A stretch of DNA of 64,000 bases, taken from the NCBI RefSeq assembly GCF_003076135.1, contig NZ_QDGZ01000008.1:62001-126000 (forward strand), given 5' to 3'. This DNA is from Nocardioides gansuensis (GTDB taxonomy: Bacteria > Actinomycetota > Actinomycetes > Propionibacteriales > Nocardioidaceae). Positions 25,676 to 33,904 of the stretch are shown here, piece after piece (the first letter of the stretch is position 1; each line of letters begins with the position of its first letter). The notes beneath the pieces are model-generated. The model was not told the DNA's origin. It was given only the letters and a program-made list of their open reading frames with translations, and made no database searches. The translations under genes and the position numbers were made by a program.

Positions 25676-26584
25676 TCAGCCGGCCCGGCAGCCGCCCTGG
25701 AGCCGCGCGTCCTCCCGGGCATCCGCGCCGAGCTGCTGCGCCTGGGGCCGGTCGGGGTAGACGACGCTGGCGCCGAACTCGGTGCCCGGCGTGCCGCCGA
25801 TCACGCAGGCCGTGACGCGGCCCGCGTCGACGAGCGTGAGTGCGTGCACGAAGCGGTAGAGCTCGCCGGGCGACAGGTCCGTCTCGAGGCCGCCGATCGC
25901 CGCCAGGGCGACGCCCTCCATGAATCCCTCACTGTCCGCCCTGGCCCGGAGCTCCCGCAGCGCCCCCAGCAGCAGCTGCTGGTGGTGGGCGGAGCGGGCG
26001 AAGTCGTAGCCCGGCAGGTCCCTGCTGCGCGCGAAGGCGAGTGCCTCACGGGGGGTGAGCGTGTTCCTCCCCTCGCGCACCCTCAGGTCCACCTCGGGGA
26101 GGGGGAAGGAGAACGCCGAGTCGACCTCGATCTCCCCGAAGGTGCCCAGCATCGCCTGGAAGCCGTCGAACCCGGTCATCAGCACCAGGTCCGGGGTGAT
26201 GTCGACGAGCTCGGCGACCTCGTGCGCGGCGAGGTCGGTGCCGCCGTCGATCACGGCGTTGTTGATGCGGCTCATGCCGTCCGGGAGCCGCACCCAGGAG
26301 TCGCGCGGGATCCCGATCGCGACGGCGTGGCCGGTGCGCCAGTTGATGCCGATCAGCTGGATCGCGTCGGTGTGGCCGTCGGTCAGCTCCTGGCCCGGCC
26401 GCGCGTCGGAGCCGAGCGCCAGCACCCACAGGACACCATCGCCGAAGTCGACCGCGGACGCCCGCTCGACGGTGGTGAGGCTGATAGCGGCGGGTCGCAC
26501 GGACGAGGCCGGCACGACCAGCGCGACGGCGACCAGCAGGGGCAGCCACCGCGCCAGTCGCCGGACCCGCGATGCCCGTGTCAC
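25676..26584 (-). CDS. LytR-CpsA-Psr (LCP) family protein
   Basis: 302 aa. N-terminal membrane anchor (10-28), then an LCP domain: VLALGSDARPG, DAIQLIGINWRTGHAVAIGIPRDSWV (Arg/Asp of the pyrophosphate site), AAHEVAELVDITPDLVLMTGFDGF, and ALAFARSRDLPGYDFARSAHHQQLLLGAL. LCP enzymes transfer polyprenol-linked glycopolymers to peptidoglycan. GTG at 26584 is chosen: it overlaps the upstream lipoprotein stop as GTGA. The domain is somewhat diverged (HINKA-type motif replaced by SRINNAVIDGG), so activity is likely but not certain. Confidence 0.85.
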   Translation of the reverse strand: MTRASRVRRLARWLPLLVAVALVVPASSVRPAAISLTTVERASAVDFGDGVLWVLALGSDARPGQELTDGHTDAIQLIGINWRTGHAVAIGIPRDSWVRLPDGMSRINNAVIDGGTDLAAHEVAELVDITPDLVLMTGFDGFQAMLGTFGEIEVDSAFSFPLPEVDLRVREGRNTLTPREALAFARSRDLPGYDFARSAHHQQLLLGALRELRARADSEGFMEGVALAAIGGLETDLSPGELYRFVHALTLVDAGRVTACVIGGTPGTEFGASVVYPDRPQAQQLGADAREDARLQGGCRAG

Positions 26585-27177
26585 GGTGCCACGCCCGTCT
26601 CGAGCGTGGCACCGTCGTCCAGCGCCACGTCGTACCCGAAGATCGACCATTCCCCGGCGCCCTCCTCGAGCAGGAACCGTCCGCGCAGCGACAACGGCCG
26701 CGGCTTCCCGTCCTCCATGGTCGCCTCGAAGGCGAACCGGACGGCGGCCGTCGCCCCGATGACGTCCTGGCCGTCCACCAGGAAGGACAGGTCCGCGTCC
26801 AACCGGGTCGCCCGCACCGCGGTGGCGTCCTGGACCCGAGCCGCGGTGAGCTGCTCGATGTCGCGGGCGGCGTGCCGGGCCGCGCCGCTGGTGAACGACT
26901 CGAAGGAGGCGACGAACTCCCTGCGCGGGAAGTCCCCGAGGAACCCGCGGACGACGTAGTGCGAGAGCACGTCGCCGATCTCGGTCTCCAGCGCGGTGCG
27001 GTCCTCCTCGTCGAGGTGGTCGGCGCCGGACACGCTCTCCACGCGGAGTGCCACCGACCGGGGCGTGGGTGTCTGCTGCTCCCCCGGCACCTCGTCGGGG
27101 GAGCACCCCGCGAGCACGCCTGCGACCAAGGCCACGCCCGCAGCGCCATGCGTGACCCTGCGTCGTGGGTGGCCCAT
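26581..27177 (-). CDS. Lipoprotein coupled to LCP gene
   Basis: 198 aa. The lipobox GVLAGC (Cys25) follows a short Arg-rich n-region. The mature part is alpha+beta, with HYVVRGFLGDFPRREFVASFESF, then a segment RDIEQLTAARVQDATAVRATRLDADLSFLVDG and SLRGRFLLEEGAGEWSIFGYDV, giving an NTF2-like impression. No catalytic motif is recognised. The start is ambiguous (ATG 27177 or ATG 27186, 9 nt apart). Coupling to the LCP gene suggests a cell-envelope helper. Confidence 0.75.
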   Translation of the reverse strand: MGHPRRRVTHGAAGVALVAGVLAGCSPDEVPGEQQTPTPRSVALRVESVSGADHLDEEDRTALETEIGDVLSHYVVRGFLGDFPRREFVASFESFTSGAARHAARDIEQLTAARVQDATAVRATRLDADLSFLVDGQDVIGATAAVRFAFEATMEDGKPRPLSLRGRFLLEEGAGEWSIFGYDVALDDGATLETGVAP

Positions 27178-27212
27178 GCCCCCCATGATGTCCGATGGAG
27201 GCGGAGGCTGCG

Positions 27213-28793
27213 TCAACTCGCGCTCACCAGGTTCGTGGTCGGCAGGTCGAAGGAGGCGACGTTGTCCCGCGCGGGGTGACGGCCGCCGACCGGTCCCCGG
27301 GCGAAGCCGGTGACGAGGTTGTCGGTGACGATGCGGACGAAGCGCGCCGTGGCGGGGCCGAGAGGCCGGTCGCAACGGTCGACGAGGGAGCAGCCCCAGC
27401 GCAGGGTGCCTGCCGTGAACACCCCGGCCCCTGACGGGGTCGTGTAGTAGACCGACTGGGCGGTCGTGGAGACGCCACGACAGTCGTACGACGTGTGGCT
27501 GAGGATCTGCAGCGGTCGCGGCAGCGCCCGGTCCGGGTAGACCCGGTCGGCCTCCGGTCCCACGAGCCCGGGCACCCGATCGCCGTGCGACACCCCCGTG
27601 CTGCGGAAGCCCCACCAGCGCGGGGACACGACCACGTAGTCGGCGTCTACCGGGTAGCACTCGTACTGCATGCCGAGCAGGTCGTGCTCCGGCCGCGGAA
27701 CCGGCGCGTCGCGGAACCGCGAGGTCGCCTCGCCCGGCCGGGAGTCGCGCAGCGGGTCGAGATGTGCGGAGTGCCGGTAGCCGACCATGACGCGGGCCCT
27801 GCCGGTCGCCCTGTCCTCCAGGCGGACCCGCCAGTACATCGTGTTGGCACCGAGGAACGCCAGGTTCGTGCCCGCGTCGCGCGCGGCCATCACCTCGGCC
27901 CGCATCGAGGGCGTCCAGTACTCGTCGTGGCCCATCGACACGTAGCCGAGTGCGCCGTCCAGTGACCCGGAGCGCAGGTGCAGGTCCACGTTGGTGAAGT
28001 AGGAGAGCGGCTCACCCGTCCGCTCGGCGCGGACGATGATGGGAATGGCGGCGGTGCGGTAGTCGTTGGCACCGGTCGCGCCGTTGTAGGGCCGGTCGAA
28101 GCTCACGGCGTAGCTGTTCCGGTCCCCAGGAGGTCCCTCGTAGAGGCTGTAGCCGCCCCACGCGTTGTAGGCCTGCCAGGTGGTGATCGGCGCGACCAGC
28201 GCCACCGTGCCGCGGGCGGACGGCGAGGTCACGACGTACGGCACCTGGGTCTGCCAGCCCGTGGGCGTCCGCAGCGTGAAGACGTAGAACCCCGGATCCC
28301 ACGTCGAGGTGTCGACCGTGAGGTCGCGACGCCAGGGGGCGACCACGGTCCGGGTCCTGGCCGGCTCGAGCCGGGCCGCGGGCTGCACCCGCCCCCGCCG
28401 GAAGCCCGACTCCCAGACGAACGCACCCGTGCCGCCGCGGTAGGCGCCGATCCGGAAGGCCGACGCCTCGTAGCCACGCTCGGTCGTGGAGACCTTGAGG
28501 CCCACCCGGGTCCCGGGCAGCCCGCTCGCGTGCGTCGTGTACGCCTCGATCTGGTGGTCGTTGGACGGCTTGGTGATCCGCCATGCCTCCGACCCATGCC
28601 GTCGGCGGTCCCGGGCCCCGCCCACGCCGTCGCCGGTGCCGGACCCGTCGGCCGGCTGCGCGCCGGGGGAGGTGCCGGGGGAGACCACCGCCGGCGGCGG
28701 ATCCTCCAGCCCTGTCCCGGGGATCGGCGACCCGCAAGCCGTGACCGCGCAGGTCGTCAGCACCAGTCCCACCCACACTGCCCGTGCGTCCAC
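27213..28793 (-). CDS. Secreted N,N-dimethylformamidase large-subunit-like lipoprotein
   Basis: About 526 aa. The N terminus is a lipoprotein signal (LTTCAVTAC), then a Pro/Gly linker, then two parts: GLKVSTTERGYEASAFRIGAYRGG (about 100) and the C-terminal domain of the dimethylformamidase beta subunit, with ITTWQAYNAWGGYSLY, YVSMGHDEYWTPSMRAEV, LAFLGANTMYWRVRLE and SYDCRGV. Known DMFase is cytoplasmic; this is an exported relative whose substrate is unknown. GTG 28793 is chosen over GTG 28802 because GAGG lies 8 nt upstream. That ribosome binding site is buried in the hairpin at 28799-28816. Confidence 0.75.
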   Translation of the reverse strand: MDARAVWVGLVLTTCAVTACGSPIPGTGLEDPPPAVVSPGTSPGAQPADGSGTGDGVGGARDRRRHGSEAWRITKPSNDHQIEAYTTHASGLPGTRVGLKVSTTERGYEASAFRIGAYRGGTGAFVWESGFRRGRVQPAARLEPARTRTVVAPWRRDLTVDTSTWDPGFYVFTLRTPTGWQTQVPYVVTSPSARGTVALVAPITTWQAYNAWGGYSLYEGPPGDRNSYAVSFDRPYNGATGANDYRTAAIPIIVRAERTGEPLSYFTNVDLHLRSGSLDGALGYVSMGHDEYWTPSMRAEVMAARDAGTNLAFLGANTMYWRVRLEDRATGRARVMVGYRHSAHLDPLRDSRPGEATSRFRDAPVPRPEHDLLGMQYECYPVDADYVVVSPRWWGFRSTGVSHGDRVPGLVGPEADRVYPDRALPRPLQILSHTSYDCRGVSTTAQSVYYTTPSGAGVFTAGTLRWGCSLVDRCDRPLGPATARFVRIVTDNLVTGFARGPVGGRHPARDNVASFDLPTTNLVSAS

Positions 28794-28798
28794 TCCGA

Positions 28799-28816
28799 CC
28801 ACCTCGTCCGAGGTGG
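28799..28816 (-). promoter_or_regulatory. Hairpin masking the ribosome binding site
   Basis: In the minus-strand mRNA CCACCUCG - GA - CGAGGUGG is a perfect 8-bp inverted repeat whose 3' arm contains the GAGGUGG Shine-Dalgarno and the alternative GTG start. A 2-nt loop is too tight, so the inner pair or two would open, leaving 6-7 bp. It may reduce translation, or be a DNA dyad for a regulator. Confidence 0.5.
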
Positions 28817-28962
28817 CGGACCCTCCACCGCCTCGATACGACGGTCGGCCGCGGGCCTGTCCCGGGGCATGAGGCTGCGGTCACGGTCGGGGCAGGAGGA
28901 AGCGGACGCTGGCCCCTTGTCCGGGACGCCCCTCCGCGTCTCGGGACGCCGACGCGGGGACC

Positions 28963-28968
28963 TAGGAT
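28963..28968 (+). promoter_or_regulatory. -10 box of leaderless gatC promoter
   Basis: TAGGAT followed by 7 nt and the gatC ATG. Confidence 0.6.
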
Positions 28969-28975
28969 TGCGGCC

Positions 28976-29308
28976 ATGCCTGACACCTCCGGATCGACCG
29001 CGTCCGCGCGCGTCGAGATCACCCGGGCCGAGGTGGCGCACCTGGCCACCCTCGCCCGGATCGACCTCTCTGACGCCGAGCTCGACCACCTGGCGCCGCA
29101 GCTGTCGGTGATCCTCGAGTCGGTCGCCTCGATCACCGGCGTGGCCGGTGACGAGGTGCCGCCGACCTCCCACCCGCTGCCGCTGACCAACGTCTTCCGC
29201 GACGACGTCGTCGTCCCGGGGCTCACGCCCGAGCAGGCCCTCGCCGGCGCCCCCGAGGTGGAGCAGCAGCGGTTCAGCGTCCCGCGGATCCTGGGAGACG
29301 AGCAGTGA
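28976..29308 (+). CDS. gatC: Asp-tRNA(Asn)/Glu-tRNA(Gln) amidotransferase subunit C
   Basis: 110 aa. A small helical linker subunit with ITRAEVAHLATLARIDLSDAEL and a C-terminal strap around GatA (PLTNVFRDDVVVPGLT, RFSVPRIL). It stabilises GatA in the GatCAB complex that amidates mischarged Glu-tRNA(Gln) and Asp-tRNA(Asn). The start is fixed by the leaderless -10 box. It overlaps gatA by 4 nt. Confidence 0.96.
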   Translation: MPDTSGSTASARVEITRAEVAHLATLARIDLSDAELDHLAPQLSVILESVASITGVAGDEVPPTSHPLPLTNVFRDDVVVPGLTPEQALAGAPEVEQQRFSVPRILGDEQ

Positions 29309-30837
29309 ACGACGTCCTCACCCGGTCGGCGGCCGAGCTGGCCGACCTCCTCGCCACCGGCGAGCTCACCAGCGTGGCCCTCACCCAGGCCTGCCTCGAC
29401 CGCATCGGGCAGGTCGACGACGCCGTCCACGCCTTCCTCCACGTCGACGTCGAGGGCGCGCTCGCCGAGGCGGCCGCGTCCGACGAGCGCCGGGCCAACG
29501 GCGACCTGCTCAGCCCGCTCGACGGCATCCCGATCGCCGTCAAGGACGTGCTCGTCACCGTCGGCCTGCCGACGACATGCGGGTCGAAGATCCTCGAGGG
29601 CTGGGTCCCGCCCTACGACGCGACCGTGGTGCGCCGGCTCCGTGAGGCGGGCCTGCCGATCCTCGGCAAGACCAACATGGACGAGTTCGCGATGGGCTCG
29701 TCCACCGAGCACTCGGCGTACGGCCCGACCCGCAACCCGTGGGACCTCGACCGGATCCCCGGCGGCTCGGGTGGTGGCTCCGCGGCGGCCGTCGCCGCCT
29801 TCGAGGCGCCGCTCGCGCTCGGCACCGACACCGGCGGCTCGATCCGCCAGCCGGGGGCGGTCACCGGCACGGTCGGCGTCAAGCCGACGTACGGCGGGGT
29901 ATCGCGCTACGGCCTCGTGGCGATGGCCAACTCGCTCGACCAGGTCGGCCCGGTCACCCGCACGGTCCTCGACAGCGCCCTGCTCCACGAGCTGATCGGC
30001 GGGCACGACCCCCTCGACTCCACGAGCATCGACCAGCCCGTGCCGGCCCTCGTCGAGGCCGCCCGCCAGGGGGCGACGGGAGACCTGACCGGTCTCCGCG
30101 TCGGCGTGATCACCGAGCTCGGCGGCGAGGGCTACCAGGCAGGCGTGCTCGCGCGCTTCCAGGAGTCGCTCGACCTGCTCGTCGGCGCCGGCGCCGAGGT
30201 CGTCGAGGTGTCGTGCCCGAGCTTCGTGCACGCGCTGGCGACCTACTACCTGATCATGCCGTGCGAGGCGTCCTCCAACCTCGCGAAGTTCGACGCCATG
30301 CGCTACGGCCTGCGCGTCGTGCCGGAGGCTGCCGCGCACGGGGGACCGCCGAGCGCCGAGGACGTCATGCGGGCCACTCGCGACGCCGGCTTCGGCGACG
30401 AGGTCAAGCGCCGCATCATCCTCGGCACCTACGCCCTCTCCAGCGGCTACTACGACGCCTACTACGGCCAGGCGCAGAAGGTGCGGACACTGATCAGCCG
30501 CGACTTCGAGGCTGCCTTCGCCCAGGCCGACGTGCTCGTCTCGCCCACGGCGCCGACGACGGCGTTCCGGCTGGGGGAGAAGCTCGACGACCCGCTGGCG
30601 ATGTACCTCAACGACCTCGCCACCATCCCCGCCAACCTCGCGGGCGTGCCCGGCATCTCGCTCCCGAGCGGCCTCGCCGACGAGGACGGCCTCCCGGCCG
30701 GCTTCCAGGTCCTGGCTCCCGCGATGGCCGACGACCGGCTCTACCGCGTCGGCGCCGCGCTGGAGGCGCTGCTCGAGAAGAAGTGGGGCGGGCCGCTGCT
30801 CGCCCAGGCCCCCGTCCTTGATGGAGTACAGGCATGA
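29305..30837 (+). CDS. gatA: Amidotransferase subunit A
   Basis: 510 aa amidase-signature enzyme. The Ser-cisSer-Lys triad is visible: Lys80 in IAVKD, Ser155 in GGSGGGSAA and Ser179 in DTGGSIRQP. It hydrolyses glutamine and channels ammonia to GatB. GTG start overlaps gatC; its stop overlaps gatB as ATGA. Full length, nothing missing. Confidence 0.97.
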   Translation: MNDVLTRSAAELADLLATGELTSVALTQACLDRIGQVDDAVHAFLHVDVEGALAEAAASDERRANGDLLSPLDGIPIAVKDVLVTVGLPTTCGSKILEGWVPPYDATVVRRLREAGLPILGKTNMDEFAMGSSTEHSAYGPTRNPWDLDRIPGGSGGGSAAAVAAFEAPLALGTDTGGSIRQPGAVTGTVGVKPTYGGVSRYGLVAMANSLDQVGPVTRTVLDSALLHELIGGHDPLDSTSIDQPVPALVEAARQGATGDLTGLRVGVITELGGEGYQAGVLARFQESLDLLVGAGAEVVEVSCPSFVHALATYYLIMPCEASSNLAKFDAMRYGLRVVPEAAAHGGPPSAEDVMRATRDAGFGDEVKRRIILGTYALSSGYYDAYYGQAQKVRTLISRDFEAAFAQADVLVSPTAPTTAFRLGEKLDDPLAMYLNDLATIPANLAGVPGISLPSGLADEDGLPAGFQVLAPAMADDRLYRVGAALEALLEKKWGGPLLAQAPVLDGVQA

Positions 30838-32330
30838 GCACCGTGACCCTGCGCTCCTTCGAGGAGACGCTGGAGAAGTACGACCCCGCGCTGGGCCTCG
30901 AGGTCCACGTCGAGCTCAACACCGAGTCGAAGATGTTCTGCGGCTGCCCGACGGAGTTCGGCGCCGAGCCCAACACCCAGGTGTGCCCGACCTGCCTGGG
31001 CCTGCCGGGCGCGATGCCGGTGGTCAACCGCAAGGCCGTCGAGTCGGCCATCCGCATCGGCCTCGCGCTCAACTGCCAGATCGCCGAGTGGTGCCGCTTC
31101 GCCCGGAAGAACTACTTCTACCCGGACATGCCGAAGAACTTCCAGACGTCGCAGTACGACGAGCCGATCGCGTTCGACGGCTGGATGGACGTCGAGGTCG
31201 GGGGGGAGACCTACCGGGTCGAGATCGAGCGCGCCCACATGGAGGAGGACACCGGGAAGTCGCTGCACGTGGGCGGCGCCACCGGCCGCATCCACGGCGC
31301 CGACCACTCTCTGGTCGACTACAACCGTGCCGGCATCCCGCTGATCGAGATCGTCACCCGCCCGATCGTCGGGGCGGGGGCGAAGGCTCCCGAGGTCGCC
31401 AAGGCGTACGTCGCGCAGCTGAGGCAGCTGATCATCGCACTCGGGGTCTCCGACGCCCGGATGGACCAGGGCTCCATTCGCGCCGACGTCAACCTGTCGC
31501 TCGCCCCTACGGGGGCGGACCGGCTCGGCACCCGCACGGAGACGAAGAACGTCAACTCGCTGCGCTCGGTGGAGCGGGCGGTCCGCTACGAGATGCAGCG
31601 GCACGCTGCGATCCTCGACGCCGGCGGCACGATCCTCCAGGAGACCCGTCACTGGCACGAGGACACCGGGATCACGACGAGCGGCCGGGAGAAGTCGGAC
31701 GCCGAGGACTACCGCTACTTCCCCGAGCCCGACCTGGTGCCGGTCGCCCCCACCCGCGAGTGGGTGGAGGAGCTGCGCGCCACGCTGCCGGAGAACCCGA
31801 CCCAGAAGCGGGCCCGCCTGCAGGCCGAGTGGGGCTTCACCGACCTCGAGATGCGCGACACCGTCGGGGCCGGCGCGCTCGCGCTCGTGGAGGAGACCAT
31901 CGCCGCGGGTGCCACCCCGCAGGCCGCGCGCAAGTGGTGGCTCTCCGAGCTCGCCCGCCGGGCCAACGACGCCGGTGTCGAGGTGGCCGAGGTCGGGGTC
32001 ACTCCCGCGCAGGTGGCGGAGGTGCAGCGCCTCGTCGACGCGGGGACGATCAACGACAAGCTCGCGCGCCAGGTCTTCGACGGCCTGATCGCCGGCGAGG
32101 GCACGCCCGAGGAGATCGTGGCGTCCCGCGGCCTCGCGGTCGTCTCCGACGACGGTGCCCTCGGTGCCGCGGTGGACAAGGCCATCGAGGCCAACCCCGA
32201 CGTCGCCCAGAAGATCCGCGACGGCAAGGTCGCGGCCGCCGGCGCGCTCATCGGGTCCGTGATGAAGGAGATGCGCGGGCAGGCTGACGCCGGCCGGGTC
32301 CGCGAGCTGATCCTCGAGAAGCTCTCCTGA
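30834..32330 (+). CDS. gatB: Amidotransferase subunit B
   Basis: 498 aa. N-terminal kinase-like cradle: GLEVHVELNTESKMFCGC, then NTQVCPTCLGLPGAMPVVN giving a CxC..CxxC zinc site, then KNYFYPDMPKNFQTSQYD and DYNRAGIPLIEIVT. A helical domain and C-terminal YqeY tail (ALGAAVDKAIEANPDVAQ) bind tRNA. It phosphorylates and transamidates Glu/Asp on tRNA. It is the last gene of the gat operon; the B12 riboswitch promoter begins 29 nt later. Confidence 0.97.
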   Translation: MSTVTLRSFEETLEKYDPALGLEVHVELNTESKMFCGCPTEFGAEPNTQVCPTCLGLPGAMPVVNRKAVESAIRIGLALNCQIAEWCRFARKNYFYPDMPKNFQTSQYDEPIAFDGWMDVEVGGETYRVEIERAHMEEDTGKSLHVGGATGRIHGADHSLVDYNRAGIPLIEIVTRPIVGAGAKAPEVAKAYVAQLRQLIIALGVSDARMDQGSIRADVNLSLAPTGADRLGTRTETKNVNSLRSVERAVRYEMQRHAAILDAGGTILQETRHWHEDTGITTSGREKSDAEDYRYFPEPDLVPVAPTREWVEELRATLPENPTQKRARLQAEWGFTDLEMRDTVGAGALALVEETIAAGATPQAARKWWLSELARRANDAGVEVAEVGVTPAQVAEVQRLVDAGTINDKLARQVFDGLIAGEGTPEEIVASRGLAVVSDDGALGAAVDKAIEANPDVAQKIRDGKVAAAGALIGSVMKEMRGQADAGRVRELILEKLS

Positions 32331-32359
32331 GCCGCCGAGCCGCTGTCAGGGCGGCGATG

Positions 32360-32365
32360 TAGCCT
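32360..32365 (+). promoter_or_regulatory. -10 box for the riboswitch-controlled operon
   Basis: TAGCCT. Transcription would begin near 32372, just before the aptamer. The -35 region is not recognisable. Confidence 0.5.
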
Positions 32366-32385
32366 GCTGGAGCACAACACATCAG

Positions 32386-32500
32386 GTCGTGGTGGGGAAG
32401 CCGGTGAGAGTCCGGCGCTGACCCGCAACCGTGAGCGCCCGAAGGCTGGGCGCGAGCCGGACCGCCCACCGCGATCACCCGAGACACGCTGCGAGGAAAC
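32386..32500 (+). ncRNA. Cobalamin riboswitch aptamer
   Basis: It contains the core GGGAAGCCGGTGAGAGTCCG followed by GCGCTGACCCGCAACCGTGA, which matches the conserved B12 aptamer core. CGTGGTGGG (32388-32396) pairs with CCCACCGCG (32465-32473) to close the junction, CCGG/CCGG caps the GUGAGAGU loop, and GCGCCC/GGGCGC (near 32435-32453) forms an extra arm. It binds a cobalamin and turns expression down when B12 is plentiful. This is the clue that the following operon handles B12. Confidence 0.93.
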
Positions 32501-32501
32501 G

Positions 32502-32530
32502 GCGGGGGCATCTTCCCCCGCTGCAGCGGG
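32502..32530 (+). promoter_or_regulatory. Expression platform: two exclusive hairpins
   Basis: Hairpin A: GCGGGGG (32502-32508), loop CATCTT, CCCCCGC (32515-32521). Hairpin B: CCCGC TGCA GCGGG (32517-32530), which reuses the 3' arm of A and ends in the GGG that opens the ribosome binding site GGGAAGGA (32528-32535). Only one can form, so A exposes and B masks the ribosome binding site. That suggests control of translation, not termination; no T-run follows. Confidence 0.6.
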
Positions 32531-32540
32531 AAGGAAGACC

Positions 32541-33893
32541 ATGACGCACCCCCTTCACAAGGCTGCCGCGCTGGTGGCCGCGTCCGCGATCACCCTGACA
32601 GCACTGGCCGGAGCCCCGGCTCAGGCGGCACCTGCCGCCAAGACCGACCCGGCCGCCCTGGACGCCGCAGCCTCCTGGCTCAAGGGCGAGCTGACCGACG
32701 GCCTGGTCGTCGGCGCGATCGGCACCGACTACGGCCTGACGATCGACGTGGCGCTGGCCCTCAACGAGAACAGCGAGAAGGCGTCCGTCCGGGCGATCAG
32801 CAACGCCGTGGCCGCCAAGGTCAACGACTACATCAGCGGCGGGGCGGTCGACCCCGACAGCACCTACGCCGGGCCGACCGCCAAGGCCGCGGTGCTCGCG
32901 CGGATCGCGGGGGCCAACCCCACGTCGTACGGGGGGGTCAACCTCATCTCGCGCCTCGAGGAGCGCGTCGCCACGACCGCGCCGATCGCCGGCCGCATCC
33001 AGGACAAGAGCAAGTTCGGCGACTTCGCCAACGTCGTCGGCCAGGCCTATGCCGCGCGCGCGCTCACCGAGGCGAAGTCGCAGCGCGCCGCGGAGGCCGT
33101 CGACTTCCTGCTGGCCCAGCAGTGCGCGTCGGGCTTCTTCCGGCTCAACTTCACGGCCGACAAGACCTCGGCCGCGCAGAGCTGCGCCGAGGGCACCAAG
33201 GGCAGCGAGCCCGACACCGACGCGACCGCCCTGGCGGTCATCAACCTCGTCGAGTCCGGTGACCACTCCAAGGAGGTGCAGGACGCGCTGGCCAAGGCCG
33301 GCACCTGGCTGGCAGCCCAGCAGAAGTCGTCCGGCGCCTTCGGCGGCGGCCCCACCACCGAGGCGCCCAACACCAACAGCACCGGCCTGGCCGGCTGGGC
33401 CCTCGGCGTGCTGAAGAACAAGGCGGCGGCCGCCAAGGCCGCGGTGTGGGTGCGCAAGCACCAGCCCATCGACGTGAGCCGCTGCCGCAGCGCGCTCACC
33501 AAGGACCGCGGCGCGATCGCCTACGACAAGCTGGCGGTCAAGACCGCGCGCACGGCCGGCATCACCGACGCCGTGGCCGACCAGTGGCGGCGCTCGACCG
33601 CGCAGGCCGCCCCGGTGCTGCAGTGGGCCCCGGCCAGCCCGGACGCCCTCACCGTGACGCCCAAGCGGCTCAGGGGTGAGGCCGGGACCAAGATGCGGTT
33701 CAAGGTCACCGGCATCGCACCCGGCGAGCGGGCCTGCCTCTCCATCAAGGGCGACTACAAGCGCCTGGTCGGCAAGGCCACCGGTGGCGTGCTCGCGCGC
33801 AAGCTCGAGCTGCCTCGCGGCGACCGCACGCGCACCGTCAAGGTGAAGACCGTCGACGACAGCGCCAAGACGCGGGTGCAGGTCCACAACTGA
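32541..33893 (+). CDS. Secreted alpha/alpha-toroid protein, transcobalamin alpha-domain-like
   Basis: 450 aa, exported: signal 1-29 with AQA-A cleavage. Residues ~35-350 are helical repeats of the prenyltransferase/squalene-oxidase type: AASWLKGEL, AYAARALTEA, AVDFLLAQQCASGFF (about 186), DTDATALAVINLV (about 225), AGTWLAAQQKSSGAFGG (about 253) and NTNSTGLAGWALGVL (about 277). The same toroid fold forms the alpha domain of animal intrinsic factor and transcobalamin. The C-terminal ~85 residues look like an Ig-like beta domain. It is the first gene after the B12 riboswitch and precedes a DUF4430-like protein and an ECF importer. I infer B12 binding at the cell surface; no terpene-cyclase DxDD motif is seen, so it is not a cyclase. 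Confidence 0.75.
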   Translation: MTHPLHKAAALVAASAITLTALAGAPAQAAPAAKTDPAALDAAASWLKGELTDGLVVGAIGTDYGLTIDVALALNENSEKASVRAISNAVAAKVNDYISGGAVDPDSTYAGPTAKAAVLARIAGANPTSYGGVNLISRLEERVATTAPIAGRIQDKSKFGDFANVVGQAYAARALTEAKSQRAAEAVDFLLAQQCASGFFRLNFTADKTSAAQSCAEGTKGSEPDTDATALAVINLVESGDHSKEVQDALAKAGTWLAAQQKSSGAFGGGPTTEAPNTNSTGLAGWALGVLKNKAAAAKAAVWVRKHQPIDVSRCRSALTKDRGAIAYDKLAVKTARTAGITDAVADQWRRSTAQAAPVLQWAPASPDALTVTPKRLRGEAGTKMRFKVTGIAPGERACLSIKGDYKRLVGKATGGVLARKLELPRGDRTRTVKVKTVDDSAKTRVQVHN

Positions 33894-33904
33894 ACGCTCG
33901 CGCC

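Noticed and set aside
32541..33893. Terpene cyclase or prenyltransferase function for the toroid protein
   Set aside because: It has a Sec signal, lacks DxDD and the usual QW motifs, and sits under a B12 riboswitch.
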